From Propionibacteriaceae bacterium (GTDB lineage Bacteria; Actinomycetota; Actinomycetes; Propionibacteriales; Propionibacteriaceae): 64,000 nucleotides of DNA. A program made the translations under genes and the position numbers. This document shows positions 6,988 through 15,319 of the stretch, one piece after another (the first letter of the stretch is position 1; every line of letters begins with the position of its first letter). The notes beneath the pieces are model-generated. The model made no database searches. It was not told the DNA's origin and worked only from the letters and a program-made list of their open reading frames with translations. The DNA is taken from positions 1 to 64,000 of the forward strand of contig CAJPNZ010000005.1 of NCBI GenBank assembly GCA_905372155.1. The letters are read 5' to 3'.

Positions 6988-8364
6988 TTAGAGGCCCCTG
7001 GCCACGGCTGCTGCGGCGGCGAGCCACGCCCGTTGGGTGACGGGCCGGAGAGCCGAGTACAAGAGTCGGCCGCCGACCATGGCGGGATCGTGGGGAATGG
7101 CGACGACTTCGCGGGCGAGGCCGCGGTAGCCGTCGATGATGCGTCGGAGGTCAGCCGACTTCGCGCCGGGATCGGCGCGGCTGACAATCACGACCGCTTG
7201 GCCAGCGAGAGCAGCCGATGCCGGGTTACGCCGTTCGAGAGCCTCCAGCAGCAGAGCTCCTGCTTCGGCGTGGTCGTCGCGGGTGGTGGTCGCAACCACG
7301 ACTTGAGTGGTGTGGTCGATCATGCGTTGCCAGACCGCATCCGACTCGTCATTGCCGGAGTCGATGAAGATCAGCCTGTAGTACTTGGATGCGACGGCAT
7401 GAAGAGCATCGACATCGTCGGTAGTGAGGCGCTGCGATGAGGCGAGCTCGAGGGGCTGTGACCGGAGCACGTCGTAGCGATCACCAGTTTGGTGATGCAC
7501 GAACCTAGCAAGGTCGGCGGCTTGAGCTCCGGTACCGAGCAGCCGGTCTGTTTCCGGGAGGAGATCCAGCACGGTAGCGGTGTGGGAGCCCTGCTCGGTG
7601 CGCCATCCGAGGGTTCCTCTGGTTTGGTTCAGATCGACGGCAAGGACGCCGGCCCCGCCGTATCGGGCCAGCACGGCGGACAGCAGAATCGTGGTGGGGG
7701 TTTTGCCCGCGCCGCCCTTCCCATTGACGATTGCGATGGTTCTTGGTCCTGGCCAGTGCTGACTGACCGCGAGCACGTCCGCGCGTTCCGAGCGTTCTGC
7801 ACTGCCTGGCCGGACCCTGAGTCCGAGGCGGGTCAACCGGCCTCGCCAGCCCTGCCGGGCCGGCTCCTCCGCAGCCTGCTGATCAAGGAACGACCGCCGA
7901 GGCACCGCCGGAATCTCCGCAACACCAACCGCACTGACCGAGCTAGCTGCACTAGCCGCATCAACTGGGCTAGCAGAACTGGCCGGAACAGCCGCGCTAG
8001 TGGAGCTAACTGGGATAGGCCTGCTAGCACCACTAGCCGTCGGCAACGGTAGCGTCGGCGACTGCGCCGCGGCTGCCCCAAGAGCCTGATACCAAGCCTT
8101 CTGGTCGGAGGCGGTGAAGGTAATCTCCCCCTGCCGACTGGCGGTGATCACGGTGTAGACCCAAGGCTCGAAAGCACCCTGGACGGTCATGTTGGCCACC
8201 AAAGCCGTTGCGGCATCGGCATCAGGAAGGTAGGGAGCGGCGTCGCGGAGGAGGTCCCCGAAAGCAACTACCGTTAATGCGGCAGGGTGCTCGCTGTCGG
8301 GATCGGCCCAACGGATATCGAGCACCCCGTCCTCGCCCAGAAGCGCGAGAGCCTGATATGTCAT
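6988..8364 (-). CDS. Large ParA/MinD-type ATPase with N-terminal extension
   Basis: This is a 458-residue protein. Residues 1-100 form an unrecognised N-terminal domain. Residues about 105-150 are an Ala/Ser/Pro/Val linker encoded by 9-bp repeats. From about 205 there is a ParA/MinD ATPase domain with Walker A GKGGAGKT (215-222), VLAVDLNQTRGTL as the A' region, and LIFIDSGND as Walker B. This layout resembles actinobacterial MinD-like ATPases of plasmid and secretion loci rather than canonical ParA. I chose the ATG at 8364 for its AAGGA site, 11 bp after the integrase stop. It may act with the CxxC protein downstream. It could serve partition or DNA transfer. Confidence 0.75.
   Translation of the reverse strand: MTYQALALLGEDGVLDIRWADPDSEHPAALTVVAFGDLLRDAAPYLPDADAATALVANMTVQGAFEPWVYTVITASRQGEITFTASDQKAWYQALGAAAAQSPTLPLPTASGASRPIPVSSTSAAVPASSASPVDAASAASSVSAVGVAEIPAVPRRSFLDQQAAEEPARQGWRGRLTRLGLRVRPGSAERSERADVLAVSQHWPGPRTIAIVNGKGGAGKTPTTILLSAVLARYGGAGVLAVDLNQTRGTLGWRTEQGSHTATVLDLLPETDRLLGTGAQAADLARFVHHQTGDRYDVLRSQPLELASSQRLTTDDVDALHAVASKYYRLIFIDSGNDESDAVWQRMIDHTTQVVVATTTRDDHAEAGALLLEALERRNPASAALAGQAVVIVSRADPGAKSADLRRIIDGYRGLAREVVAIPHDPAMVGGRLLYSALRPVTQRAWLAAAAAVARGL
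7933..7971 (-). repeat. 39-bp perfect inverted repeat, arm 2 (inside coding sequence)
   Basis: This is the coding copy of the 39-bp inverted repeat shared with 6887-6925. It sits in a longer tract of 9-bp units (about 7921-8038) that encodes tripeptides such as VSS, AAS and ASP in the linker of the ParA-type protein. The inversion means one arm cannot be a simple tandem duplication of the other. Confidence 0.85.
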
Positions 8365-8375
8365 AGCGGAAGTCC

Positions 8376-9221
8376 TTACGTGTCGGCGGCATTTACAGCC
8401 GCGCGCAATGAATCGGAGGTGAACGCGAGGTAGCGTTGAGTGGTGGCCACAGAGGCATGGCCGAGGAGTTGCTGCACCACGATCAGGTCTTTGGTCTTCT
8501 GGTAGATCGCGGTCGCGAAGCGATGGCGAAGCCCGTGGAGGGTCCAGGGCTTCGGTAGCTCGGCGTTGACCAACTTCCCGAGCCATGTTGCGGATATGTG
8601 TCCGTCAATCAGTCCTGGGAATAGCCATCCTGTTGTAATCCCTTTGGCTGCTTGGTAATGACGGATCGCCGTGTCGAGGTGAGTTGAGACGGGAACGAGA
8701 CGCTCGACGCCACCCTTCCCGTGGACTAGGAGGGTTCGGCCGTCGGGTTCGTCGATGAAGTCGTTAACCTGGACTTGTGGGATCTCACCTCTGCGCAGCC
8801 CAGCGAAAGCCGCAAGACGGGCCGCTAGGGTGACGCGGGCATCGGGGTGGGCGGTGAGGGTGTCGATGATATGGTCCGGGACCGGGCGAGCGAGTGTTCG
8901 GGGTCTGCGGACAAGGGGGAATTCGACGGGTCGGGGGTCGTTGCGGCGTTTGCGTTCCCAAGTCATGAATTGGCTGAAGCTGCCGTAGAAATGATGCCTG
9001 GTCTCTGGCCTCCAGTCCCGGGTAGAGGCCCAACCAAGCACGACCTCGACGGTGAGGTCGTGGGGCTGAAGGTGTTTGTTAGCGCGAGCAAACTGCATGA
9101 GGTGCTGCCGTTTGACTCGGATGGTTTCGGGACGGAGTCCTCGGGCTTTGAGCCAGAGGGCCCAGTCGTCTACGAGCTCCCAGCTGGGAGGGGTGTGTTT
9201 GCGGTTGTATCTGATGCCCAT
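8376..9221 (-). CDS. int: Tyrosine integrase of the element
   Basis: This is a 281-residue phage-type tyrosine recombinase. The N-terminal SAM-like core-binding domain (about 15-95) precedes the catalytic domain with FAGLRRGE (first Arg), HGKGG (Lys), HGLRHRFA (His and second Arg), LLGHAS (His) and TQRYL (nucleophile Tyr). All six catalytic positions are present, so it should be active. I chose the ATG at 9221; longer readings begin in the flank. It lies about 90 bp from the tRNA 3'-end copy at 9311-9338, the usual int-att spacing, and reads into the element. No excisionase was recognised nearby. Confidence 0.9.
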   Translation of the reverse strand: MGIRYNRKHTPPSWELVDDWALWLKARGLRPETIRVKRQHLMQFARANKHLQPHDLTVEVVLGWASTRDWRPETRHHFYGSFSQFMTWERKRRNDPRPVEFPLVRRPRTLARPVPDHIIDTLTAHPDARVTLAARLAAFAGLRRGEIPQVQVNDFIDEPDGRTLLVHGKGGVERLVPVSTHLDTAIRHYQAAKGITTGWLFPGLIDGHISATWLGKLVNAELPKPWTLHGLRHRFATAIYQKTKDLIVVQQLLGHASVATTQRYLAFTSDSLRAAVNAADT

Positions 9222-9310
9222 GGGACATCGTGGAGGGAATCTCGGTCCAGTGACCATCCGATCCGGGAGTTTCGGCCCAGCTCCACGCAGCGGAGGCCAG
9301 CCCGGAGGCC

Positions 9311-9338
9311 ACAGGTTCAAATCCTGTCCCCGCTACCA
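9311..9338 (+). other. tRNA 3'-end fragment, candidate attR
   Basis: ACAGG-TTCAAAT-CCTGT is a perfect T-stem and loop, followed by CCCCGCT, A and CCA, i.e. the 3' acceptor strand, discriminator and CCA of a tRNA. The matching 5' strand AGCGGGG is not found in the 100 bp upstream, so this is only the 3' part. Integrases that target tRNA genes leave exactly such a copy at the end of the element next to int; the intact tRNA would be to the left of the window. Confidence 0.75.
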
Positions 9339-9343
9339 CGTTC

Positions 9344-9821
9344 GGTTCGCCCGAACAGTTCGACCCGAAAGGTCTTTGAACCAAGGGTACGACATCAAAG
9401 GCGTCGGGATTCTCCTCCCGGCGCCTTTCTCGTGCCCCGACCCACGGTTGACGCCCTTCCCCCGGTCGCCCATCGACCGCAGCAATCCGGTCCGAACGGG
9501 CCAGCAAAGCCACACACCCCCGCCCACGCCTCCGGCAAGGCGAGCACGACGAGGAACCACCGCGCCCTGAGGGCGTCGCACCGATGAACAACAGCAAGAA
9601 GCCCCCATCCTCAGGAATTTCTCAGCTATCACTCACCTCGCATGCAGCCCAAACCTCAACCAACCTATGAGTTTCCTGTGAAAATTTTCAGCAAAACCCG
9701 TAGTCAAAGCAATTTAAACGCTCAATCTTTCGGCGACGGTCCACGCAACCCTGAAGCAAACTTGAACTTAATCTGAGAATCCCTCAGGATTGATGGCATC
9801 TTCCAACCGAAAGGACCGACC
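9344..9821. other. Gene-free stretch between island end and M23 gene
   Basis: This 478-bp stretch holds no convincing gene. It begins with a small hairpin (GTTCGG at 9340-9345 and CCGAAC at 9351-9356), then a terminator at 9397-9428. The last 190 bp are AT-rich (around 9670-9780) and probably hold the promoter and leader of the secreted peptidase gene; I could not fix a -35/-10 pair. Several reading frames of up to about 170 codons cross the region but have no recognisable features. Confidence 0.6.
9397..9428 (+). terminator. Intrinsic terminator downstream of tRNA copy
   Basis: AAAGGCGTCGGGA (9397-9409) pairs with TCCCGGCGCCTTT (9416-9428), a 13-bp stem with one G-T pair and a 6-base loop, followed by CT-rich sequence. 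It is the expected terminator of the original tRNA gene, now downstream of the fragment. Confidence 0.75.
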
Positions 9822-11006
9822 ATGGGATTCCTGAAGCCCACTCAGCCTCGTCGCGGCTGCGCAGCCTTTGGTCCGGGAGCCATCCCGCGCCGAGCCCTCC
9901 CGACTCCACCCGCTCCTTGGCGTCGCCCGCTCGCCGCGTTGGTGTTGGCAGGAAGCATAGGAACGATGGGTATGGCGTCCCAGAGCGCGGCTGCCGCCGA
10001 GATCAACCCGTCCGCAGGGCATCATGACGCCGTTGCCGGCAAGTCCGGTGAGCAGGGCTCAGCCTCTGCCAAATCCACGGGTCGGGACAACCAGAAGTCC
10101 GGCTCCGACCAAGCTGCGAGCCCGAAGCGCGCCGCCACCAGCGATCACGAGGGCAATGTGCAGTCCGCCCCTCGACGCGCGTATTCCGAATCCGCTCAAG
10201 CGTCCTCCGATGGTGACAAGAGCGTCAGCAGCTACTCCTCATACAACCGCAAGAGCTCGAACTCAACCAACAAGAAGAGCAGCTACAACAGCAAGATCTC
10301 CACCAACAAGAAGTCGAGCTCCACCACCAAGAAGTCCAGCTCCACCAACAAGAAGTCGAGCTCCACCAACAAGAAATACAGCAGCTCCTCCAAGAAGAGC
10401 TACGGATCCACCAGCAGCAAGAAACGATCTGGATACTCCAAGAACTCCTACAACGGCGGCACCCGCTCGGGAAACTACTCCTACACGAGGAGCAGTTCTG
10501 GGCCGAGCAGCTCCTCCAGCTCATCATCCACCAGCTCCGCCACCAGCAGTGACGCAGCCGCCCCCAGCAGCAGCACCACGACCGCCAATGGGGCAGCAGC
10601 GCCCCTGGCAAAAGGAAGCTACCGGATCGGTGCAGCCTTCGGAGCCACTGGAAGCTGGTCTCGATACCACACTGGTCAGGACTTCGCCGCTAGTAGCGGC
10701 ACCCCCGTCTACGCCGTGACCTCCGGCACCGTCATCAGCGGGAATGTCGGTTCCTGGGCCGGCAACTACGTCGTCATCCGCGCAGCCGATGGGTCTTCGA
10801 CCCTGTACGCGCACATGAGCGGTACTGACGTGAAGGTGGGCCAGCAGGTCACCGCCGGACAGAAGATCGGGAACGTGGGCAGCACGGGACGCAGCTTCGG
10901 CGCCCACCTGCACTTCGAGTACTACCCCTCCGGGGTCACCCCGGGCGATGTGTACTCCGCCACGAACCCGATGAGCTACCTCCGATCGATCGGGATTTCC
11001 ATGTGA
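9822..11006 (+). CDS. Secreted M23-family peptidase with Ser/Lys repeat region
   Basis: This 394-residue protein probably cleaves peptidoglycan peptide bridges outside the cell. A long basic N-terminus precedes a hydrophobic segment (about 36-54) and an AAAA signal-cleavage region near 58. Residues about 75-265 are low complexity, dominated by Ser, Lys, Asn, Tyr and Thr with repeated STNKKSS. The M23 (LytM) domain occupies the C-terminus with HTGQDFA (zinc His and Asp) and HLHFE (the HxH pair). The zinc ligands seem complete. The start has an AAAGGA site. The repeat region may bind wall polymers through its positive charge, which is inference. Confidence 0.88.
   Translation: MGFLKPTQPRRGCAAFGPGAIPRRALPTPPAPWRRPLAALVLAGSIGTMGMASQSAAAAEINPSAGHHDAVAGKSGEQGSASAKSTGRDNQKSGSDQAASPKRAATSDHEGNVQSAPRRAYSESAQASSDGDKSVSSYSSYNRKSSNSTNKKSSYNSKISTNKKSSSTTKKSSSTNKKSSSTNKKYSSSSKKSYGSTSSKKRSGYSKNSYNGGTRSGNYSYTRSSSGPSSSSSSSSTSSATSSDAAAPSSSTTTANGAAAPLAKGSYRIGAAFGATGSWSRYHTGQDFAASSGTPVYAVTSGTVISGNVGSWAGNYVVIRAADGSSTLYAHMSGTDVKVGQQVTAGQKIGNVGSTGRSFGAHLHFEYYPSGVTPGDVYSATNPMSYLRSIGISM
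10296..10379 (+). repeat. Four 21-bp tandem units in the M23 gene
   Basis: Units of 21 bp begin at 10296, 10317, 10338 and 10359, each close to AGCTCCACCAACAAGAAGTC plus one base. They encode the heptapeptide SSTNKKS and variants. Copy number may change by slippage, altering the length of the extracellular linker. Confidence 0.85.
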
Positions 11007-11034
11007 GACTTCTTCTTCTCTCCCCCTCCTCAAG

Positions 11035-11070
11035 CTGCGCGGCGCCGGGTTTCTACTCGGCGCCGCGCAG
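11035..11070. terminator. Bidirectional hairpin between M23 gene and dinG
   Basis: CTGCGCGGCGCCG (11035-11047) pairs perfectly with CGGCGCCGCGCAG (11058-11070), a 13-bp stem with a 10-base loop. It separates two convergent genes, and the dinG stop codon lies in the loop. There is no long T-run on either side. Confidence 0.65.
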
Positions 11071-13044
11071 TCTCAGCAACGCGTTGACGGCGATGTCCAA
11101 GTTCTTCGTGCGCCAGAACCCCGGAAGGGAGCTGGTCAGAAATCCCCCGTAACGGGCCCTGACGACCCGGGGGTCGAGAATCGCGACCACACCACGGTCG
11201 TCCTCACGCCGAATCAGCCGGCCGGCCCCCTGCGCCAGCAACAACGCCGCATGAGTGGCGGCCACCGCCATGAAACCGTTGCCTCCCGCATCATCCACGG
11301 CCTTCTTGCGCGCCTGCATCAACGGGTCGTCGGGCCGGGGAAAGGGAATCTTGTCAATGATGACCAGTTGACAGGTCTCCCCGGGAACATCGACGCCCTG
11401 CCACAGGGACATGGTGCCGAACAGACTCGTGGCCGGTCTCTCCCTGAAGTTTCGTTGAAGCTCGGAAAGCTGCGCATCCCCTTGGCACAGGAACTCCAAC
11501 TCCGGCAACGCCCGGCGGCAGTGCGCCACCGCCTGTTCGGCGTTCCTGCGCGAGGCGAACAATCCGAGGGTGCGTCCACCGGCCGCCCAGACGAGCTGCG
11601 CGATCTCGGCCAGCACGGCGTCCGTGAGCCCGTCCCTACCGGGTGGGGGTAAAGAGGCGGCGGCATAAAGGATCCCCTGCTTGGCGTAGTCGAAGGGAGA
11701 CCCCACGTCGACCCCCCGCCAGTTGACGTCATCCCCGTTTCCTTCCGTGCCACCGCTCAGTTCGTCGGCGGGATTCAGCCCGATGCTGGTGGCGAAGGCC
11801 CGGAATTCACCCCCCAGCGTGAGGGTTGCGGAGGTGAGCACGGTGGTTGCTCGCCCGAAAACCTGTTCCCGCAGCAGCCCCGCCACCGATAACGGGGCGA
11901 CGTGGGCCATCTCCCCCACCTGCTCCGAACGTCTCACCCACACCACGTCCTGATCTACCAGCCGCGCTATTCGTTCGGAGATGTCGAAGACTTCGCCCAG
12001 GGCCCCGGCGGCTTGGGAACGTTCGGGGTTGTCCCTGTCCTTCCCCAATTCGCTGATCGCCCGGCGCGAGACGTCGCGAAGTCCGGCGCAGGCCACCGGC
12101 AACAGCGCATCGGCCCCGGTGATGCGCTCCAAGGGGCTGTCGGCCAGGGCATCGCGCAGTTCTTCGACCGCATCCAGCAGGTCACCGCCCAGATCATCCC
12201 CCAGCCAGGCCAGGCAACGTCTCACCACCCGTTCCGCAGCTCCCGCTCCCAGATCCCCGGTAGCGGCCGTGGTGAGGCGGCCCGTCAGTTCGTGGGCCTC
12301 GTCGATGATCAACGCATCGTGCTCTGGAAGCGCCGTGCCGCCGTGCATGGCGTTGATCGCCACCAGGGCATGGTTGGTGACGATCAGGTCCGCTTCGCGA
12401 GCCGACTCCCGTGACCTCTCAACGAAACACTCCGCCCCGAAGGGACATCGGGAGATGCCCGGGCATTCCCGGGTAGGAATCGAAACCTGCTGCCAGGCCG
12501 CGGCAGTGTGGGTCGGGGCGTCATCACGATCCCCGGCGCCGCCCGCGAGGAGCTGCTCCTCCACCCATTCACGCAGCGCCAACACCTCAACCCCGAGCTT
12601 CGAGGGGGACCCGGAGCTGCGGGACTCGCTCAGTTCGGCCGCCCCCAGGAGAGTTCCCTGACCGCCGTCCGTCACCTTGTCGCGGGCGCGAAACAGGCAG
12701 GCGTAGTTGTTGCGTCCCTTCAGCACGCAGGCCCGGGGCCGTTTTCCCGTCACATGCTCGGCAGCGTCCAGGGCAGCGGGAATGTCGGAGCCTGCGAGCT
12801 GGGCCTGGAGAGCCAGGGTGGCCGTCGCGACCACGATGATCTCGTCGTGCTCCACGATCCGCGCCAGCGCCGGTGCCAGGTAGCCGAGGGACTTGCCGGT
12901 TCCGGTTCCCGCCTGAACCAGCAGGTGGGTGCCACCCTCCAAGGACTCCGCGACGGCCGCCACCATCGCCGCCTGGCCGGGTCTTTCGCCCCCACCGATC
13001 CCGGAGACCGCCCGTTCCAGGATCCGTTCCGCGAGGTCAGACAC
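11053..13044 (-). CDS. dinG: ATP-dependent helicase, DinG/XPD family
   Basis: This is a 663-residue superfamily 2 helicase of the iron-sulfur XPD/DinG type, which unwinds DNA 5' to 3' and helps resolve replication blocks. Walker A is GTGTGKS near residue 45, and the DEAH box is IIDEAHEL. Four cysteines in the right place (NYACL, then TRECPGISRCPFGAEC) match the 4Fe-4S cluster. The C-terminal helicase motifs, including QGAGRLIR, are present. The start is GTG at 13044, overlapping the hflX stop by 8 bp, so the two are coupled. The downstream hairpin is at 11035-11070. Confidence 0.85.
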   Translation of the reverse strand: MSDLAERILERAVSGIGGGERPGQAAMVAAVAESLEGGTHLLVQAGTGTGKSLGYLAPALARIVEHDEIIVVATATLALQAQLAGSDIPAALDAAEHVTGKRPRACVLKGRNNYACLFRARDKVTDGGQGTLLGAAELSESRSSGSPSKLGVEVLALREWVEEQLLAGGAGDRDDAPTHTAAAWQQVSIPTRECPGISRCPFGAECFVERSRESAREADLIVTNHALVAINAMHGGTALPEHDALIIDEAHELTGRLTTAATGDLGAGAAERVVRRCLAWLGDDLGGDLLDAVEELRDALADSPLERITGADALLPVACAGLRDVSRRAISELGKDRDNPERSQAAGALGEVFDISERIARLVDQDVVWVRRSEQVGEMAHVAPLSVAGLLREQVFGRATTVLTSATLTLGGEFRAFATSIGLNPADELSGGTEGNGDDVNWRGVDVGSPFDYAKQGILYAAASLPPPGRDGLTDAVLAEIAQLVWAAGGRTLGLFASRRNAEQAVAHCRRALPELEFLCQGDAQLSELQRNFRERPATSLFGTMSLWQGVDVPGETCQLVIIDKIPFPRPDDPLMQARKKAVDDAGGNGFMAVAATHAALLLAQGAGRLIRREDDRGVVAILDPRVVRARYGGFLTSSLPGFWRTKNLDIAVNALLRLRGAE

Positions 13045-14431
13045 CGTATTCGCCCAGCTCCTCCGCCAGGCCGGGATGGACGCGCGCACGCACCCTGGTG
13101 CCCTCGCCGGTGTGCTCCAGCGTCTCAATGGTTCCCGTCCGGTGGATGCGGTCCATGAGGTCACCACGACTGTACGGAATGAGCGTCTCGACCCACACCT
13201 CCGGGCTCGGCAGGCGGGCCTCCACCGCGTCAGCCAATTCCTCCAGACCGTGTCCCGTGCGGGCGGAGACCACCACGCAGCCGGGATGCCCGGCCCGCAG
13301 GGCCAGCAGTGTGGTCTCATCGGCACGATCCGCCTTGTTGCAGACCAGCAGCTCCGGCACATCGCTGGCGCCGATCTCGGCGAGCACCTGGCGCACCGCC
13401 GCGACCTGCCCCTCGGGGTCCGGGTCCGAGGCGTCGACCACGTGAAGAAGGAGGTCAGCGGTGGTGGATTCCTCCAGGGTGGAACGGAATGCCTCCACCA
13501 GGTCGTGGGGAAGGTGCCGGACGAATCCCACGGTGTCGGTCAGCGTGAACACCCTCCCGTCCCGGGTTTCGGTGCGGCGGGTGGTGGGATCCAGGGTGGC
13601 GAACAGCGCGTCCTCCACGAGTACACCCGCGCCCGTCAACCGGTTCAGCAGAGAGGACTTGCCCGCGTTGGTGTAGCCGACGATCGCCACGCTGGGCACC
13701 CGGTTCCTGCGGCGCTCGGCGCGTTTGCCCTCCCGGGTGACGTCCATCTCGCGGAGCCTACGGCGAAGCTGCGCGATCCGGTGGTGGATGCGGCGCCGAT
13801 CCGTTTCGAGTTTCGTTTCGCCAGGCCCACGGCCGCCGATGCCCGCGCCGCCTGCGGCGCGGCCGCCGGCCTGCCGGGACAGGTTTCCGCCCCAGCCACG
13901 AAGACGCTGTTTCAGGTACTGCAACTGGGCCAGTTCCACCTGGGCCTTGCCCTCCGCGGATTTCGCATGGGATGCGAAGATGTCCAGGATCAGCGCGGTC
14001 CGGTCCACCACCTTAACCTTGATGAGGTCCTCCAGGTTTCGCAGCTGCGCCGGTTGCAGTTCCCCGTCGCAGACGACGGTGTCGGCGCCAGTGATGCGAA
14101 CCACATCGGCCACTTCCTCAACCTTGCCGCGTCCGATGTAGGTCGCGGGATCCGGTTGGCTCCTCCGCTGCACCAAGGCCTCCAGAACCTCGGAGCCAGC
14201 GGTTTCGGCCAGCAGTTTCAACTCGGCCATCGCGTTGTCGGCGTCCTCCTGGGTCCCGGAGGTCCACACGGACACCAACACCACCCGTTCCAGCCGCAAC
14301 TGGCGGTACTCAACCTCGGAGATGTCCTCCAATTCGGTGCGCATGCCGATGACCCGCCTGAGCGAGTGCCGCTCGGCAAGCTCGACCTGATCACCATCGT
14401 GGTTCGGCTGTGTCTCAAAGGATGTGTTCAT
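13037..14431 (-). CDS. hflX: Ribosome-associated GTPase HflX
   Basis: This is a 464-residue HflX, a GTPase that splits stalled ribosomes. The N-terminal HflX domain includes TYIGRGKVEE and the central glycine-rich linker GGRAAGGAGIGGRGPGE. The G domain has G1 GYTNAGKSS, G3 DTVGF and G4 NKAD. The length is normal, with an acidic N-terminal extension of about 30 residues. It is the first gene of a pair with dinG, overlapping by 8 bp. Confidence 0.95.
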   Translation of the reverse strand: MNTSFETQPNHDGDQVELAERHSLRRVIGMRTELEDISEVEYRQLRLERVVLVSVWTSGTQEDADNAMAELKLLAETAGSEVLEALVQRRSQPDPATYIGRGKVEEVADVVRITGADTVVCDGELQPAQLRNLEDLIKVKVVDRTALILDIFASHAKSAEGKAQVELAQLQYLKQRLRGWGGNLSRQAGGRAAGGAGIGGRGPGETKLETDRRRIHHRIAQLRRRLREMDVTREGKRAERRRNRVPSVAIVGYTNAGKSSLLNRLTGAGVLVEDALFATLDPTTRRTETRDGRVFTLTDTVGFVRHLPHDLVEAFRSTLEESTTADLLLHVVDASDPDPEGQVAAVRQVLAEIGASDVPELLVCNKADRADETTLLALRAGHPGCVVVSARTGHGLEELADAVEARLPSPEVWVETLIPYSRGDLMDRIHRTGTIETLEHTGEGTRVRARVHPGLAEELGEYGV

Positions 14432-14466
14432 CGTCGGACCATTCTTTCAGGCCCCGACGACAATTC

Positions 14467-15291
14467 TCAGCTCCAGTACTCGCCACGCGCCACGATCACG
14501 GCCGGCCCCGTCAACCAAGCATCATCCCCCTCGAAGGTCACGGTCAGATCCCCACCACGAACACGCACCTGGATCGGGCCGTCGAATCCGCTGCGGTCAC
14601 GGTAGGAGGCCGCGGAGGCGACCACCCCGGTGCCGCAGCTCAGGGTTTCCCCGCAGCCACGCTCATAGACGCGCATGAGCAGCTCCCCGGGCATGACCTC
14701 GTGAACGAACTCGACGTTCACCCCCGCGGGGAAGACATCGGCGGGCTCACAGGCCGGGGCCCGGGAAAGATCCAGTTGCCCAAGCACATCACGGTCCGTG
14801 AACACGACGGCGTGTGGATTGCCGACATCGGCAGGCCGTCCCGTGAATGTCTGTCCCTCGTGGGTGATGGTGACGGGTTCCTTTCCCAGACCGACCACAC
14901 CCAGGTTCGTTGCTATCAATCCCCCCCGAGCGACCCGAACCTGTTTGAGTCCAGCCCGGGTCGCGACGGTGAACTCCCCGCTCTGAACCAGCTGATCGTT
15001 CAGGAGATAACGGGAGAACAACCGCAGACCGTTGCCGCACATCTCGGCGACCGATCCGTCGGCGTTGCGGTAGTCCATGAACCACAGCTCCGGATCGAAT
15101 CCGTGCCCGGCCACCTGCCCGGCCCGCACCACCCGTAACAGCCCATCCCCTCCGACACCCGTGTGGCGGTCGCAGAGCGCAGCGACCGCTTCGGCGCTCA
15201 GATCCTGCATCCCGTGTGGATCGTCAATGATGATGAAGTCGTTGCCAGTGGCATGCCCCTTGGCGAACGTGTACCGGAACAAAGTGCCCAC
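14467..15291 (-). CDS. dapF: Diaminopimelate epimerase
   Basis: This is a 274-residue DapF, converting LL- to meso-diaminopimelate for lysine and peptidoglycan synthesis. Both catalytic cysteines are in their motifs, MCGNGLR and SCGTGV, and the substrate-binding GNDF at the N-terminus is present. The start is a GTG at 15291; a TTG at 15282 with a better-spaced AGGTGG is an alternative. It follows miaA by 28 bp and precedes hflX, a conserved actinobacterial order. Confidence 0.95.
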   Translation of the reverse strand: MGTLFRYTFAKGHATGNDFIIIDDPHGMQDLSAEAVAALCDRHTGVGGDGLLRVVRAGQVAGHGFDPELWFMDYRNADGSVAEMCGNGLRLFSRYLLNDQLVQSGEFTVATRAGLKQVRVARGGLIATNLGVVGLGKEPVTITHEGQTFTGRPADVGNPHAVVFTDRDVLGQLDLSRAPACEPADVFPAGVNVEFVHEVMPGELLMRVYERGCGETLSCGTGVVASAASYRDRSGFDGPIQVRVRGGDLTVTFEGDDAWLTGPAVIVARGEYWS

Positions 15292-15319
15292 CTATCCCTT
15301 CCAGCCCGATTCAACAATT

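Noticed and set aside
9230..9338. A complete tRNA gene next to the integrase.
   Set aside because: Only T-arm, acceptor 3' strand and CCA are present; no matching 5' acceptor, D-arm or anticodon arm is found.
10296..10379. Regular repeats that might suggest a CRISPR array.
   Set aside because: The units are contiguous 21-mers in coding frame with no spacers.
10225..10611. Minus-strand frame rich in Ser, Cys and Trp.
   Set aside because: It is the complement of the Ser/Lys repeat region of the M23 gene and has no start signal or family features.
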